IMG/VR virus record: IMGVR_UViG_3300042905_002309
Location: 62,001 to 126,000 of that record
Strand: one strand, 5' to 3'
DNA length: 64,000 nt
Source: a virus
A model generated the notes under the pieces. That model saw only the letters and a program-made list of their open reading frames with translations. It was not told the origin of the DNA and made no database searches. The position numbers and the translations under genes were made by a program. Below are positions 14,770 to 22,436 of the stretch, in pieces; the stretch's first letter is position 1; the number at the start of each line of letters is the position of its first letter.

Positions 14770-16587
14770 TTATGCTACTGGTGGTACTGCTGTTGATGCG
14801 GGGGCTTCTGCGCCACCTGCGGGTGCCTGTGCGCCCTCACCACCTGCGGGTGCGACACCTTCTGCGGGTGCGGGAGTCGCTGCCTCTGGTGCGGCTCCAA
14901 ATTCTGGTGGTAATGCTGATCCACCACCCCCACCACCTGCTGGTGCTCCACCACCTTCTGCGGGTGCTCCACCACCAGCGGCTTCTGCGTCCTTCCAGTT
15001 TGGACCAGCTTCGCCAATCTTAGCTAATTCGTAAGCTAAAATAGCATCTTTACGTTTCCATTCACGGTTCTGTGCCATTTCATCATCAGTTAAACCAAGA
15101 TATTTCTTCTGTGCAAAACTGTTAGATACACCATCATTACTGCTCATGTTATTAAAGTTGTTGTATTTCAATTCGAAAATCTGATTCTGCTTCAACATCA
15201 TGTACATTGTAGGTAAATTAAACTCAAGTTCAAAACTATGTTCTTTAAGTTTGAAATTCTCCCACATCTTTCTAAGCTTTAAATGGGTAATAAAACTATC
15301 TTTTAATCCTGCTGCGAATTGTTTCTGAATACGTTGTAAGAATCTGGCAAAACGCAATTCTTCTCTGGTCATTGCATCACCATCTTTTACAACATTCTCA
15401 GGATCAAGGCGACCAATAGGAACTTTCATAGATTTATAAAGTGCTCTAAGGAAGTACATCAAGTCATCCAAACTTCCTAAGTTCATTCCACCTTCAAGAG
15501 CTTCTACTGTTGTACCTTCTGAGCCAGTTTTCTTAGGGAACCAATAAGAATCTAACATACTTTGCGGATCATACGTATTGGTAATACGACCAGTTGAAGT
15601 ATCATAAGTCTTTTTAGACCAATAATTCTGCATAAGACGCTTCATATAAGCTTCTGCTTTAGGTGGTGTAAGATTACCAACATCAACCTTGAATACTAAG
15701 CGTTGTGGCGCACGTACAAGTCTATGAATAACAATACTATCTTCAATTAAAGACAATTGTTTATATGATTTTCTTGCATTTTCAATATAAGGAACTTTGA
15801 AGTTGTTACCTTCACCCCATCTACCAGTATGAATATAAGTAACCTGTCTTGGTTCAAGAATAATCAACTGTTCCTTTTCTTGTTGATTTGATTTAGGATT
15901 AATAAGAGGTTTTCTTACTGCATATCCTTCGATGATATCATTCTGTTGATTTTTATAGAATGGATTAATCAATTCTGTGGGAACTGAAACTACACCTAAA
16001 ATACCGAATTCTGGATGGGTATCACTGATGACGTTTTCCCAAAATAATTCACCATCAACCATGAAATTATAACCACACTGCCAACCACGATCTTTCAACT
16101 TAAATAATTGGATATACTTATCCCACTCTTTTTGGATGGTTTCTTCAACAGCTTTACTAAAATCACCTTGAAGTTTTAAAAGTACAAAACGATTCTTTTC
16201 ATCTTCGGTAAATAATTCATCACAAATTTCCTCAAGACAGTCATTAAGAACTGAATATCCTGCCATTCTTCGATAATCTTGTAAACGTTTAATTTTATCA
16301 AGGTCGAGATTAGCATACATGAAGCGTTGATAATTTTTATCAGCTAGTAATGAACCCATTAAACCTTCTGTCTCGTCCTGTTGTTGACGAGTTATTGAAA
16401 GGTCATTAACTCTCTGATTACGGTCAATTACTAAATCTTGAAATGTTTCGTATTTTGGATTAAGTTGACTGATATTATCTAAAATCTGTACACCGAATGG
16501 TAAACGACTCATTACCGTAGAAAGAAAGCTTCTACCTGCACTTGTTGTCTGTGTTCCACCAACCCGGTTTGATCCTGTAGCATCCAT
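14770..16587 (-). CDS. 20: portal vertex protein, T4 gp20-like, with Gly/Ala/Pro tail
   Basis: 605 residues (T4 gp20 is 524). It forms the dodecameric portal for DNA packaging and tail attachment. Family motifs include GYSVLNDCLEEICDE, EKNRFVLLKL, VPTELINPFYK, SIVIHRLVRAPQRLVFKVDVGNL, PPKAEAYMKRLMQNYW, ITNTYDPQSMLDSYWFPKK, TTVEALEGGMNLGSLDDL and RFARFLQRIQKQF. The last ~75 residues are a low-complexity run of Gly, Ala, Pro and Glu not found in T4 gp20. This tail gives a local GC peak and open antisense frames. Late promoter TATAAATA at 16616 and a TAGGAG ribosome site. Confidence 0.95.
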   Translation of the reverse strand: MDATGSNRVGGTQTTSAGRSFLSTVMSRLPFGVQILDNISQLNPKYETFQDLVIDRNQRVNDLSITRQQQDETEGLMGSLLADKNYQRFMYANLDLDKIKRLQDYRRMAGYSVLNDCLEEICDELFTEDEKNRFVLLKLQGDFSKAVEETIQKEWDKYIQLFKLKDRGWQCGYNFMVDGELFWENVISDTHPEFGILGVVSVPTELINPFYKNQQNDIIEGYAVRKPLINPKSNQQEKEQLIILEPRQVTYIHTGRWGEGNNFKVPYIENARKSYKQLSLIEDSIVIHRLVRAPQRLVFKVDVGNLTPPKAEAYMKRLMQNYWSKKTYDTSTGRITNTYDPQSMLDSYWFPKKTGSEGTTVEALEGGMNLGSLDDLMYFLRALYKSMKVPIGRLDPENVVKDGDAMTREELRFARFLQRIQKQFAAGLKDSFITHLKLRKMWENFKLKEHSFELEFNLPTMYMMLKQNQIFELKYNNFNNMSSNDGVSNSFAQKKYLGLTDDEMAQNREWKRKDAILAYELAKIGEAGPNWKDAEAAGGGAPAEGGGAPAGGGGGGSALPPEFGAAPEAATPAPAEGVAPAGGEGAQAPAGGAEAPASTAVPPVA

Positions 16588-16615
16588 AATTTAAATTCTC
16601 CTATAATCTTTCAAA

Positions 16616-16623
16616 TATTTATA
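16616..16623 (-). promoter_or_regulatory. late promoter of the portal gene
   Basis: Minus strand exact TATAAATA, 28 nt before the portal start, followed by ATAGGAG. Confidence 0.7.
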
Positions 16624-16641
16624 GTAAAAGTATATAAATCT

Positions 16642-16649
16642 ACTAAATA
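16642..16649 (+). promoter_or_regulatory. late promoter of HNH cassette A
   Basis: ACTAAATA-attgaag. The predicted start is at about 16655, only 3 nt before the first pairing base of the structured leader. Confidence 0.65.
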
Positions 16650-16657
16650 ATTGAAGA

Positions 16658-16720
16658 AACAGTAATCAAGGAGCAACTAACTACCTTGAAACAGACGGGT
16701 TATCAATCTGCTGTCCTGTT
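16658..16720 (+). promoter_or_regulatory. three-way-junction leader RNA, copy A
   Basis: 5' to 3': P1 AACAG, UAAU, P2 CAAGG/CCUUG with a 12 nt loop, AAA, P3 CAGA/UCUG with an 11 nt loop, CUGUC, P1 CUGUU. Junction strands are identical to copies B and C. It lies 28 nt before the HNH start codon. Confidence 0.78.
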
Positions 16721-16748
16721 CCTAAAGTATTTAGAAAGGGTTATGCAA

Positions 16749-17405
16749 ATGGAAGAGATTACTACAAAAGTTTGTTCAAAATGTAAACAAGATAAGTCTA
16801 TCACAGAATTTTATATGGATAATAAAACTATTGATGGTTATAAAGTGTGGTGTAAAGACTGTTTTAAACTTTATAAACAAAAATATTATATGGATAATAA
16901 AATTGAAATTTCAATAAAACGCAAAGAATTCAAAATAAATAATAGTATTAAAGTTAAAAATCAGCGTAAAAAATCTGATATTAAAAATAAATTACATAAA
17001 AGGGATTATTCAAAATTATATTTTCAGCAAAATAAAACACAAATAAATCAGAAAAAACGATTAAAATATAAAACTGATTTTAATTATCGTTTAATTGTAA
17101 TTAATAGAAATCGAGTAAATGAAACAATTAAAAATAAAACATGTTCGTCTATTGATTTATTTTGTTGCACACCACAAGAAGTTAGAAATCATTTAGAGCA
17201 ACAATTCAGAGATGGTATGAATTGGATAAATTATGGATCATTATGGCATATTGATCATATAATTCCATTAGATTTCTTTGATTTAAATAATTCAACCGAA
17301 CAAAAGATTGCTAATCATTGGGGTAATTTACAACCGTTGTTAGTACACGAAAATATTTCAAAGGGTGATAATATACCAACACAAACTAATTTCAAATATT
17401 TATAA
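16749..17405 (+). CDS. zinc-finger HNH endonuclease, family with RNA leader (copy A)
   Basis: About 218 residues from MEEITTKV. Zinc finger CSKCKQDKSITEFYMDN...WCKDCF, a basic asparagine/lysine-rich middle, then GSLWHIDHIIPLDFF and QKIANHWGNLQPLLVHENISKGDNIP. It is closely related to the proteins at 13511-14191 and 48616-49341. I chose the ATG at 16749 because AAAGGG lies 8 nt upstream and copy B starts at the same place (MEE); the ATG at 16743 is the alternative. It is the only plus-strand gene among minus-strand structural genes, and its stop overlaps the stop of the gp15-like gene, so it looks like an inserted cassette. Confidence 0.88.
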   Translation: MEEITTKVCSKCKQDKSITEFYMDNKTIDGYKVWCKDCFKLYKQKYYMDNKIEISIKRKEFKINNSIKVKNQRKKSDIKNKLHKRDYSKLYFQQNKTQINQKKRLKYKTDFNYRLIVINRNRVNETIKNKTCSSIDLFCCTPQEVRNHLEQQFRDGMNWINYGSLWHIDHIIPLDFFDLNNSTEQKIANHWGNLQPLLVHENISKGDNIPTQTNFKYL

Positions 17406-18506
17406 AATCTGAATGCCACTAATATAAGGCCATTGTACAGTACTATTATGTGCTATGGCATCTTCTGTCAATTTACCTACACCTGCCATACCATACCCCA
17501 TAATATCAAAAAATCCTGATGTATTAATTTGTGGTAAAACAAATGTAATATTATTGTTATCTATGACAGTATATTCAGTGGATACCGCTGTAAATGCTGG
17601 ATAAATAGCTGATAATCTATGTGAAGAAACATAAGGATCAAATGTCTGATAACTTGATGCTTCGAATACACCGGATGTACCACTTAAAGTAATTCCAGAA
17701 AGATAATCAAACATGTTACCATGAATTGTGATTGTTTTGCCACTGTCAAAAGGCATGACTTGGTATGGTGCAACAGAATGTATGAATGGTCTACCTGATA
17801 TTTCCAAATAATCACTCGTAATGTCAGATTCCAAACTGTGCATATAATCGTAATTATCGAATAATGCTGAAACTGCATTGAAACTCATTGGAATATTATG
17901 AATGATACCTGAATTATTGTAGGCATTTCTGTACAACCACCCCTGTAAAGTGAATGTAGAATCTGCGACAATTCTATAGGGTTGTGTTCCAGCAATATCG
18001 AGAGGGTAGGTTAAATTAATAGCCTTATTCCACTCTAATTTACAACGAACTTCGTGTCCTAAATCAGGATGCTTGTATGAGATAATGATATATGGGTAAA
18101 AATAAGCAAAGATACAAGTCAAAATCTGATCGAGATCACGTTGATATCTTGTAAGGATGCTTAAATTTAAAGCGATTTCTACTGGAACTGGTTGAGGAAA
18201 ATCCCCACCATTTGGTGTGTAATTTTGGGCTACTGTAAAACCTTCAATTTTATTAAAAGCTCGTTTAGCGTCATAATTAATTGAACTCATAGTAAGTGCC
18301 ATTACTGGAACTTTAATGTGTTGTGCTTTATTGACTAAATCATGAATAACACGTTGTTTTGGTGCATAAGCCAATGACACTTGTATGCTGTCAGTATTAG
18401 TTTCTTCGTCAAGTTCATCCAAACGTCTAATCACAAGTCCATCTAAAGCAGCTAAGACTTGTGTTAATAATGTTCGTATTTCCTTATGATATGTATATTC
18501 ACGCAT
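17400..18506 (-). CDS. 15: tail completion / sheath stabiliser, T4 gp15-like, with TIG-like C-terminus
   Basis: 368 residues, against 272 in T4. Residues 1-220 follow the gp15 pattern: a start beginning with a Tyr-rich helix, VSLAYAPKQR (T4 VPITYASKEH), PVMALTMSSINYDAKRAFNK, VPVEIALNLSILTRYQRDLDQI (T4 YELSIFTRYEDDM), PYIII and TFTLQGWLYR. gp15 caps the tail tube and sheath at the neck. From about 245 on, MPFDSGKTITIHGNMFDYLSGITLSG resembles an IPT/TIG immunoglobulin-like repeat, which T4 gp15 lacks. The late promoter CATAAATA is exactly 5 nt before the ATG with no ribosome site. Confidence 0.82.
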   Translation of the reverse strand: MREYTYHKEIRTLLTQVLAALDGLVIRRLDELDEETNTDSIQVSLAYAPKQRVIHDLVNKAQHIKVPVMALTMSSINYDAKRAFNKIEGFTVAQNYTPNGGDFPQPVPVEIALNLSILTRYQRDLDQILTCIFAYFYPYIIISYKHPDLGHEVRCKLEWNKAINLTYPLDIAGTQPYRIVADSTFTLQGWLYRNAYNNSGIIHNIPMSFNAVSALFDNYDYMHSLESDITSDYLEISGRPFIHSVAPYQVMPFDSGKTITIHGNMFDYLSGITLSGTSGVFEASSYQTFDPYVSSHRLSAIYPAFTAVSTEYTVIDNNNITFVLPQINTSGFFDIMGYGMAGVGKLTEDAIAHNSTVQWPYISGIQIL

Positions 18507-18510
18507 GTAA

Positions 18511-18771
18511 TTATTTATGTAAACGTGGCATTTCTATTACCATTTCACTAATTTTAAATCCGTCCATGAAAGATTTTGTGGTACATTTGCATAGGTGATG
18601 AAGTCCATTTTGTGGATCAATTGATTCCCAACCTCTACCAAAACATTTATTACAACTCGATTTTGGTAGTTTTTTTAATGGTATCTGATACTTGAAAAGT
18701 GTGGGTACATCATCTTGTTGTATTTTAAATGTATCACCTGTTACAATGCTTATTGCGTATAATTGGTTCAT
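18511..18771 (-). CDS. small zinc-binding protein, gp15 neighbour
   Basis: 86 residues. After a beta-rich 35-residue start comes CNKCFGRGWESIDPQNGLHHLCKC (40-63), a DnaJ-like CxxCxGxG half-site with a closing CxC, probably one zinc. Function unknown. It lies between two unrecognised tail-region genes and overlaps the upstream start by 4 nt (ATGA arrangement), so it is translationally coupled. Its 3' end carries the leaderless promoter of the gp15-like gene. Confidence 0.65.
   Translation of the reverse strand: MNQLYAISIVTGDTFKIQQDDVPTLFKYQIPLKKLPKSSCNKCFGRGWESIDPQNGLHHLCKCTTKSFMDGFKISEMVIEMPRLHK
18512..18519 (-). promoter_or_regulatory. late promoter, leaderless type, for the gp15-like gene
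   Basis: Minus strand CATAAATA-attac-ATG, gap exactly 5 nt. It overlaps the stop codon of the preceding gene. Confidence 0.65.
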
Positions 18772-19118
18772 GTTGTTACCTCAAATGTTAATACTTTATC
18801 ATAGAATTTCGATATACAAGTCTTTTTCATGCTATTAATAAGCGTTTCCATATCTTTATTATTCTTTGTAAAAGTCTTAATACGATAATCAAATGTAATA
18901 ATATTATATTTTTGGGACGCTTCAAAGGGTAAAGGAATCTTTAAGAGCTCGTTCTTAATCTTCTTCTTATTTTTGATATTAACGTTTAAATTAAAGAAGT
19001 TGTATCCAAAGGAGATTAAAGTGCCTTCTTTATAATTATTACCATCTAGTTTGATTATGACATGTGACAAAATAGCGGTTTTTAGTAGTTCATCGAGATA
19101 AATAGTGTATTCATTCAT
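18768..19118 (-). CDS. hypothetical protein in the tail region
   Basis: 116 residues, no family recognised. It has a mixed alpha/beta pattern with a lysine-rich middle (NIKNKKKIKNELLK) and no cysteine cluster or membrane segment. A late-type box TATAAATT lies exactly 5 nt before the ATG, with no ribosome site. Its position next to gp15 suggests a tail or baseplate role, but nothing in the sequence proves it. Confidence 0.6.
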   Translation of the reverse strand: MNEYTIYLDELLKTAILSHVIIKLDGNNYKEGTLISFGYNFFNLNVNIKNKKKIKNELLKIPLPFEASQKYNIITFDYRIKTFTKNNKDMETLINSMKKTCISKFYDKVLTFEVTT

Positions 19119-19123
19119 ATAAG

Positions 19124-19131
19124 AATTTATA
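19124..19131 (-). promoter_or_regulatory. late-type promoter, leaderless type, for the gene at 18768-19118
   Basis: Minus strand TATAAATT-cttat-ATG. The last base departs from the octamer; the 5 nt gap is as in the other leaderless late genes. Confidence 0.5.
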
Positions 19132-19150
19132 CATCTAATTGTAATTGCAA

Positions 19151-19561
19151 CTACTTAGCCATAAATTTCAATTTATCAGCAGCACTCATCTTAGCAAAAA
19201 ATCCTTCGAATAGCGTCCAGAATTTCTCTTGATCTTTTTGTGTATGTACAGGTATGGCTGTAATTACGATAACATATTCAACTGGTATGGCACGCCAATC
19301 TTGCCATAATATATCCCAACAGAATACCACATTTTTCTCGACTGGATTATAAGCTGGTGGATTAATTGGTATCTGATAATTAAGGGTAAATCGTCCGGGT
19401 AAACTCTGTAATAAATTTCCATCTAGTGTACATAACATTCTACGGACATGAGGATTCTGTCCACGTACACCTAATTTCTCGTTTCTACGTACAAAGGATA
19501 GCTCTACTACATGAGTCTGTAGTAAAGCTTTTAATCCATCTCTTGATAATCTTCGTGCCAT
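19151..19561 (-). CDS. SH3/Sm-like barrel protein, WYL_2 type
   Basis: 136 residues. The run VVELSFVRRNEKLGVRG...VRRMLCTLDGNLLQSLP followed by VVFCWDILWQDWRAIPVEYV resembles the small WYL_2 (DUF2693) proteins of T4-like phages, where a beta-barrel strand V-x-F-xx-x-G is followed by RxMxCTL and a final VWDLxxxxWR strand. Here the two halves are spaced further apart than usual. No function is established for these proteins. The late promoter TCTAAATA is exactly 5 nt before the ATG, with no ribosome site. Confidence 0.55.
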   Translation of the reverse strand: MARRLSRDGLKALLQTHVVELSFVRRNEKLGVRGQNPHVRRMLCTLDGNLLQSLPGRFTLNYQIPINPPAYNPVEKNVVFCWDILWQDWRAIPVEYVIVITAIPVHTQKDQEKFWTLFEGFFAKMSAADKLKFMAK

Positions 19562-19566
19562 ATAAC

Positions 19567-19574
19567 TATTTAGA
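19567..19574 (-). promoter_or_regulatory. late promoter, leaderless type, for the gene at 19151-19561
   Basis: Minus strand TCTAAATA-gttat-ATG, gap exactly 5 nt. Confidence 0.62.
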
Positions 19575-19576
19575 GA

Positions 19577-20089
19577 TTACACCCACAATGACGTATCTAA
19601 TCTACCTGCATCAACTTCATCCAAATACTTAAACATATTATCCCATGTTGGGAAAAAATGATGTTCTTTCACGAATACACCTATCCAAGGATTGAATTTA
19701 TCCAACTGTGATTTATTATATTTCAAAAGAATAGGCTTCTTTTCAAAAGAGGCAACTACCATCTCATGAATTGTTCCGACAGTTGATACTTCTGGATTAT
19801 AATCAACAATTATAAAATCTGCTACATCTACTGAACGTAAATCCCAACGAACTACAGGCCAAAACTCTTCTTTAAGTGTTTTCCAATCTTCACGCATGAT
19901 AATGTCTTTGAATTTCTTCTTAGCATCGCCAATCTCTTCATCTCCATTAGCCTTCTTACAAGGGTCTAATACACCTAGACCATATTGTTTCAATCTAGGT
20001 GTAATTAAATCTCTCCAAGATGTACCATCATCAGATACATCTTTGATTGGTCCTGCTAAGTACACAACTCTATCTTGTAAGTAGTTCAT
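19577..20089 (-). CDS. nucleoside 2-deoxyribosyltransferase-like protein
   Basis: 170 residues. YLAGPIKDVSDDGTSWRD near 10-27, RWDLRSVDVADFIIVDYNPE near 86-105 and GTIHEMVVA near 110-118 (candidate catalytic Glu) are the signatures of the Rossmann-like 2-deoxyribosyltransferase family, which exchanges bases on deoxynucleosides or hydrolyses them. It would belong to nucleotide salvage. The start overlaps the stop of no gene; its own end is upstream of the leaderless barrel gene, and the co-chaperonin gene overlaps its start by 4 nt. Confidence 0.82.
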   Translation of the reverse strand: MNYLQDRVVYLAGPIKDVSDDGTSWRDLITPRLKQYGLGVLDPCKKANGDEEIGDAKKKFKDIIMREDWKTLKEEFWPVVRWDLRSVDVADFIIVDYNPEVSTVGTIHEMVVASFEKKPILLKYNKSQLDKFNPWIGVFVKEHHFFPTWDNMFKYLDEVDAGRLDTSLWV

Positions 20090-20478
20090 GCCTTTTCTTT
20101 CAAGATTGCAAAGATTCTTGATTCATTTAAGAAGATAACTTTCTTCTTACCAAATGCTACCATTCCAATACCTTTATCATTGGGGTAGAGAATTAATGTA
20201 CCAACTTGGATACTCTTTGAAACTTGTGGACCAACGTTTAACACCTTACCGACACGCCATGCTTTTGTTCCAGCGGCTTCGGAAATAATAATACCACCAC
20301 GAGTAACTAAACCATCACCGACTTCATCTACATTTTCAAGACAGATGATGTCACCAAGTACACCATCGATTTCATAATCCATTGGAGTACCACCATAACC
20401 CTTACACGCTTCTAAATCAAGTGGTGCATAACCACCGACTCTATCTTCAACTGCTTCTCTGTATTCTTTTTCGCTCAT
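20086..20478 (-). CDS. 31: GroES-like co-chaperonin, gp31 analogue
   Basis: 130 residues. From about 40 onward it reads as a GroES beta-barrel: GDIICLENVDEVGDGLVTRGGIII (mobile-loop region), RVGKVLNVGPQ, VGTLILYPNDKGIG and KVIFLNESRIFAIL. T4 gp31 replaces host GroES so that GroEL can fold gp23. An N-terminal ~40 residues (with a PLDLEACKGYGG segment) are additional. It is in an operon with the deoxyribosyltransferase (4 nt overlap). The co-chaperonin fold is well supported, the equivalence to gp31 less so. Confidence 0.78.
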   Translation of the reverse strand: MSEKEYREAVEDRVGGYAPLDLEACKGYGGTPMDYEIDGVLGDIICLENVDEVGDGLVTRGGIIISEAAGTKAWRVGKVLNVGPQVSKSIQVGTLILYPNDKGIGMVAFGKKKVIFLNESRIFAILKEKA

Positions 20479-20489
20479 ATTGTTATTCC

Positions 20490-20735
20490 TTAATCTAAAA
20501 AGTTAACTATCAAATTTTTCTTGGTTAAATCCTCTTGATTTTTAGAAGCTCTGGCTTCTGCAATTTTGATAGCGGATTCGGTAAATAATAAACATCGTTC
20601 ATTTTTACCGTTTGCATCTTCAACCCAAATTGCTATATATGTTTCGTTGGCGTTTGTGAATTTTGGTTTCTCTGTATTCCAAACTTTAATCAATCTTCCA
20701 TTCTTTATGGTATTCTTATCTATTTTATTGCTCAT
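20490..20735 (-). CDS. hypothetical protein
   Basis: 81 residues, not recognised. The middle (RLIKVWNTEKPKFTNANETYIAIWVEDANGK) is beta-rich, and the remainder is helical and charged. There is an AAGGAATAAC start context. It lies in the minus-strand operon between the co-chaperonin and a small basic zinc-like protein, with 4 nt to the next gene. No function can be stated. Confidence 0.6.
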   Translation of the reverse strand: MSNKIDKNTIKNGRLIKVWNTEKPKFTNANETYIAIWVEDANGKNERCLLFTESAIKIAEARASKNQEDLTKKNLIVNFLD

Positions 20736-20739
20736 ATTG

Positions 20740-20955
20740 TTATTCCTTTGTGTCTATACTATCATTATTAAATGCATTGTCAACACTCTTTCGATAATGA
20801 TTACATAATTTACATGTTTTGGAGCCTTGTTCGTAGATATGTTTACCATACTGCCCATTTGATTGTCGGTTTTTCTTACAAAAGACATTTTTATTGATCT
20901 TTTTCTTAAACGACTTCTTATCGTCGCTATTAACCCATTTATCCCAACTAGGCAT
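20740..20955 (-). CDS. small basic cysteine-containing protein
   Basis: 71 residues, strongly basic (SFKKKINKNVFCKKNRQSNG) with one CxxC (KTCKLCNHYRK, 47-57) plus a Cys near 26, possibly a zinc site. Function unknown. The start follows the gp62-like gene by 1 nt and the downstream gene begins 4 nt after its stop, so it is a tightly packed operon member. Confidence 0.6.
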   Translation of the reverse strand: MPSWDKWVNSDDKKSFKKKINKNVFCKKNRQSNGQYGKHIYEQGSKTCKLCNHYRKSVDNAFNNDSIDTKE

Positions 20956-20956
20956 G

Positions 20957-21352
20957 TTATGTTTCTCCCTGATTCATCGACTCAATTTGTTTCATTCTAT
21001 TTTCAGCTTCTTTCTTAGATATTTCGTATCGTCTTGCTAACTCTGCAATCATCTTATCTCTATCCTCATTAACAACTTTCTTATCTCGTTTCAAATAACG
21101 AATCTTCTTATATGATTTACTCTTATCAACCAATGTTAAGTAGAGTTTGTACCACATTTCCTTATCATCCGAAAGTCCTTTACAAAGTTTATTAGTGGTT
21201 TCGGATACAAGTAAAGCATTTTGAGTTGAATTCATGCTAACCCAACGTTGTAACATATAAGGACTTTGTAAAGCGTCATTGAACTCATTATTATTTATAA
21301 GTTCTCCGGTTTTATTTCGGAAGATATCATCAAGTATGTTGAAAATAGTCAT
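20957..21352 (-). CDS. 62: sliding clamp loader small subunit, T4 gp62-like
   Basis: 131 residues. The layout matches the shorter gp62 proteins of cyanophage-type T4 relatives: NEFNDALQSPYMLQRWVSM, then TNKLCKGLSDDKEMWYKLYLTLVDKSKSYKKIRYLKRDKK, then ELARRYEISKKEAENRMKQIE. gp62 joins gp44 to load the gp45 clamp. In T4 genes 45-44-62-43 are contiguous; here gp62 lies 37 kb from gp45 and gp43 and gp44 is not in the window. Homology is by pattern, so confidence is moderate. Confidence 0.68.
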   Translation of the reverse strand: MTIFNILDDIFRNKTGELINNNEFNDALQSPYMLQRWVSMNSTQNALLVSETTNKLCKGLSDDKEMWYKLYLTLVDKSKSYKKIRYLKRDKKVVNEDRDKMIAELARRYEISKKEAENRMKQIESMNQGET

Positions 21353-21353
21353 A

Positions 21354-21914
21354 TTACATCTTTGTTGTATTTATAAAGAGGTTATTCACTAGGTTGTAAA
21401 ACATCCCATTTACCTCATCCATAAACTTATAGCATAATTCCTGTTCTAAATGCAAGGAAAAAGCTCTTGGAATTGCAGATTCTCCTGCATCATTATATAA
21501 TCCAAGATAAATTAGGATGGTTCCGTTAAGATTCTTGATATAATTCATTGATACGACACCATCTAATTGATTGATGCCACCATGTGAATGTTCCTTTTTC
21601 ACAATGATATCCGTGTTCATAATTTCCATTGGTGAATCTGTATACACCTTCTTGGAAAGTATGTTACCTACATTGGTGATAAATAGTTGTTGAATTGCCA
21701 CACCAGCGTAATTAGTTGATTCGGGTATCTCTAAACAGAAGTTTAATGATTGGGTACTTTCACAAACCTTTTCATTTATAATCATTTTAACAGGTGAAAT
21801 AAATGATACTATATTACCAATTCGTAAAGTATGTCTATCAGAGTGATATTTATTAGCGAACTTCTTATTGAAAAAGTCGTTATCTAACAACTTAGGACTA
21901 TTTGGTATAATCAT
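21354..21914 (-). CDS. hypothetical protein
   Basis: 186 residues, no family recognised. It reads as a soluble beta-rich protein (RIGNIVSFISPVKMIIN, GTILIYLGLYNDAG) with a C-terminal helix (ELCYKFMDEVNGMFYNLVNN). Its start overlaps the dCMP deaminase stop by 4 nt and its stop lies 1 nt before gp62, so it is coupled to nucleotide-metabolism and replication genes. Confidence 0.6.
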   Translation of the reverse strand: MIIPNSPKLLDNDFFNKKFANKYHSDRHTLRIGNIVSFISPVKMIINEKVCESTQSLNFCLEIPESTNYAGVAIQQLFITNVGNILSKKVYTDSPMEIMNTDIIVKKEHSHGGINQLDGVVSMNYIKNLNGTILIYLGLYNDAGESAIPRAFSLHLEQELCYKFMDEVNGMFYNLVNNLFINTTKM

Positions 21915-22429
21915 GTTTGCTCCAAAATACGTATAATTACCCCTGCTCGATCAAAAATGTGTAAGGTATGATCCCAATTGTATTCTTTTGTTGACTCTTT
22001 AATAGCGGTTTTCATCACTACTTCAAAGATATCACTTTGTGCAATCATTCTAGCGCATGTGGAGCATGGGTAATAACCCTTTTCTGAAAATAGGTATAAA
22101 GTTGAACCTGTTAAATCTTGTTTGGCATTTACAATAGCATTTTCTTCACTATGTACGGCATATGGGTATTTATTTTCTTTAGACCAATAATCGAATACTA
22201 ATCCTTCTTTAGGCATTAAACTTGGAAGCATTTTATCTGTATTATAAATAACATGAAATCCATCATCATCAAATCCTTTTGGTAATCCATTGTATCCGAT
22301 GGAAAGTACTTTATTATCCCTTACAATACAGCTACCATGCCTTGTAGAGGGGTCTTTGGAACGTTTTGATGCCAACTCCGCTATGCCCATAAACAATTCG
22401 TCCCAACTAATGTAATCATTTCTCTTCAT
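21911..22429 (-). CDS. cd: deoxycytidylate deaminase
   Basis: 172 residues from MKRNDYISWDELF, the usual start of phage dCMP deaminases. It converts dCMP to dUMP for thymidylate synthesis (here by ThyX). Zinc ligands are H93 in AVHSEENAI (with E95 catalytic), C122 and C125 in PCSTCARM. SKDPSTRHG near 25-32 and GYNGLPKGFDDD near 45-56 are further family motifs. An in-frame ATG 26 codons upstream is rejected because it lies before the promoter. The promoter at 22437-22464 leaves only 7 nt to the ATG and no ribosome site, so a leaderless mRNA is predicted. Confidence 0.92.
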   Translation of the reverse strand: MKRNDYISWDELFMGIAELASKRSKDPSTRHGSCIVRDNKVLSIGYNGLPKGFDDDGFHVIYNTDKMLPSLMPKEGLVFDYWSKENKYPYAVHSEENAIVNAKQDLTGSTLYLFSEKGYYPCSTCARMIAQSDIFEVVMKTAIKESTKEYNWDHTLHIFDRAGVIIRILEQT

Positions 22430-22436
22430 GTTTAAT

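Noticed and set aside
14748-15023. ORFs on both strands opposite the portal tail
   Set aside because: Caused by the low-complexity GC-rich portal tail, with biased composition and no start signals.
16658-16720. Hammerhead or other known ribozyme as identity of the HNH leader RNA
   Set aside because: The J23 AAA strand recalls hammerhead GAAA, but the CUGAUGA strand is absent (UAAU and CUGUC instead). Purine riboswitch and group I intron core signatures are also missing. Kept as an unknown fold.
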